This document shows positions 34,034 to 34,689 of a DNA stretch of 34,689 bases, one piece after another. The notes under the pieces are model-generated. The model had not been told where the DNA came from. It saw only the letters and a list, made by a program, of their open reading frames with translations, and did not search any database. Every line of letters begins with the position of its first letter. Position 1 is the first letter of the stretch. The position numbers and the translations under genes are program-made. Source of the DNA: Photobacterium lutimaris (GTDB taxonomy: Bacteria > Pseudomonadota > Gammaproteobacteria > Enterobacterales > Vibrionaceae); contig NZ_PYMH01000024.1 in assembly GCF_003025555.1 (NCBI RefSeq), forward strand, positions 1 to 34,689, in the 5' to 3' direction.

Positions 34034-34566
34034 ATCTAGCGTTTGCCTTTTATATCAGAAGCTTATCTGCTTCGACTTCCCCTTGTGACACATTATAGAT
34101 CACAAAATAGCTCCCACTAACACTGTTCCTATCACCTCCAGATTTAAGTCTATTTCAGATATCGCAATTCTGCTTATTGAATGATACTCATCAGATTGCA
34201 TTCTGTTTGTAGGTTAACAATGTAGTTGCTTGGATTATTGATATTTAAGGAATAGGTAACATAGCTAAATTTTACAAGCTTTTGCCGTACAACCTTTTGA
34301 TGCATCTCCTGATCGTAGCTGAGTGAAATCAGCCATGCAGTTTTTTACAACAGGTATGTCTGGTCCCAGCTCTGGCTGTCTATTGTGTATGGATTACTGC
34401 GAATTATCTTGGTTGATATGTAAAGTTGGGGGAGGGGCTAGTAAGCCTAATAACGAAATAATTGAAGGTGCTAGCGGGAGTATTTAAACAGTCCATTGCC
34501 GTTCCAACTTACCTTATTTAGCCTGAATAAAACTGAGCGTGTAACTAAGGTCTCTGGCTTAGTTTT
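34034..34566. other. intergenic stretch between ffs and the group II intron
   Basis: About 530 bp, AT-rich, without a supportable gene. The best small frame is 34335-34487 on the plus strand (50 codons, four Cys), but it has only a distant GAG as ribosome site and no recognisable similarity. A weak hairpin GAAGC/GCTTC (34058-34073) could end ffs transcription, without a T-run. The stretch from 34566 leftward is the 3' exon of the intron. Confidence 0.5.
34543..34566 (+). terminator. terminator-like hairpin abutting the intron
   Basis: AACTAAG (34543-34549) pairs with CTTAGTT (34558-34564) and a T-run to 34566 with one G interruption follows. It ends exactly where the intron begins. No clear gene uses it. 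Confidence 0.4.
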
Positions 34567-34689
34567 GTCGAGTAGACGACACCTGTTACCAAGTGTCGTC
34601 CCTCTAAGAACCCAGCGTGCAACTTTCACCGCACTAGGCTCAAGCCTTCACGAGAGCACCAATTGGCACCCAGCAACTTATAAAGCAGT
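34567..34689 (-). mobile_element. group II intron, 3' end only (domains V and VI), cut by the window edge
   Basis: On the minus strand 34608-34641 is a textbook 34-nt domain V. It starts GAGCC with the catalytic AGC triad, has the G-U pair at position 3, a GAAA tetraloop, a two-base AC bulge and ends GGTTC. A three-base linker (34605-34607) leads to domain VI: GACGACACTT paired with AGGTGTCGTC, extended by GAG/CTC, with a bulged A at 34573. That A is seven bases from the 3' end and would be the branch point. The intron ends ...CTCGAC at 34567. The rest of domain IV, any reverse transcriptase and the 5' half lie beyond the right edge. The subclass cannot be told from this piece. Confidence 0.9.

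Noticed and set aside
34335..34487. 50-codon Cys-containing frame on the plus strand
   Set aside because: Weak ribosome site, no recognisable similarity; mentioned only as the best small frame in the gap.

Overview
The window looks like chromosomal DNA of a gamma-proteobacterium in the Vibrionaceae, quite possibly Photobacterium or a near relative. The protein sequences recalled from E. coli (RluF, PrmB, SixA, TesB, MdlAB, DecR, Atl) align well. The tandem fadL genes beside an ECF sigma factor/DUF3379 pair and fadIJ are a layout I associate with vibrios. Base composition is near 50% GC. The genus is an inference.

Layout, left to right. (1) 51-308: two tRNA-Tyr genes on the minus strand behind one promoter with a GC-rich discriminator. 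(2) 544-4778: a two-gene RND efflux operon (membrane fusion protein and permease, no outer-membrane partner). (3) 4973-7436: rluF, then aroC, each with its own terminator. (4) 7560-8207: a UPF0126/TRIC-like membrane protein. (5) 8457-16977: a fatty-acid block with two FadL-type outer-membrane transporters, an ECF sigma factor and its probable membrane anti-sigma factor, and the fadIJ beta-oxidation operon. FadR-like boxes lie in front of both fadL genes and fadI. (6) 17058-23267: a small zinc-ribbon membrane protein, a cytosolic insulinase-type M16 peptidase, sixA, an orphan lipoprotein, and divergent smrB/prmB. (7) 23345-24526: an acyltransferase-3 membrane protein. (8) 24813-33780: a second block similar in order to E. 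coli ybaX(queC)-ybaO(decR)-mdlAB-tesB-ybaY-ybaZ(atl)-ffs. Here a PLP enzyme of the cysteine synthase/Cds1-like family is divergent from decR, and glnK-amtB is absent. (9) 33920-34033: ffs, the 4.5S SRP RNA. (10) 34567-34689: the 3' end (domains V and VI) of a group II intron on the minus strand, running off the right edge.

How the parts work together. The fad block covers outer-membrane uptake of long-chain fatty acids (FadL), their breakdown (FadI thiolase, FadJ hydratase/dehydrogenase) and probable FadR control; TesB elsewhere hydrolyses acyl-CoA. DecR, the divergent PLP enzyme and the MdlAB half-transporters form a plausible cysteine/sulfide stress neighbourhood.

The least explained items are a structured, terminator-ended intergenic stretch with no ORF (about 13076-13303) that could be a small RNA, the ECF sigma/DUF3379 pair with a direct-repeat element upstream, a dyad covering the -35 region of the M16 peptidase promoter, and the group II intron end, whose encoded protein and 5' half lie outside the window.
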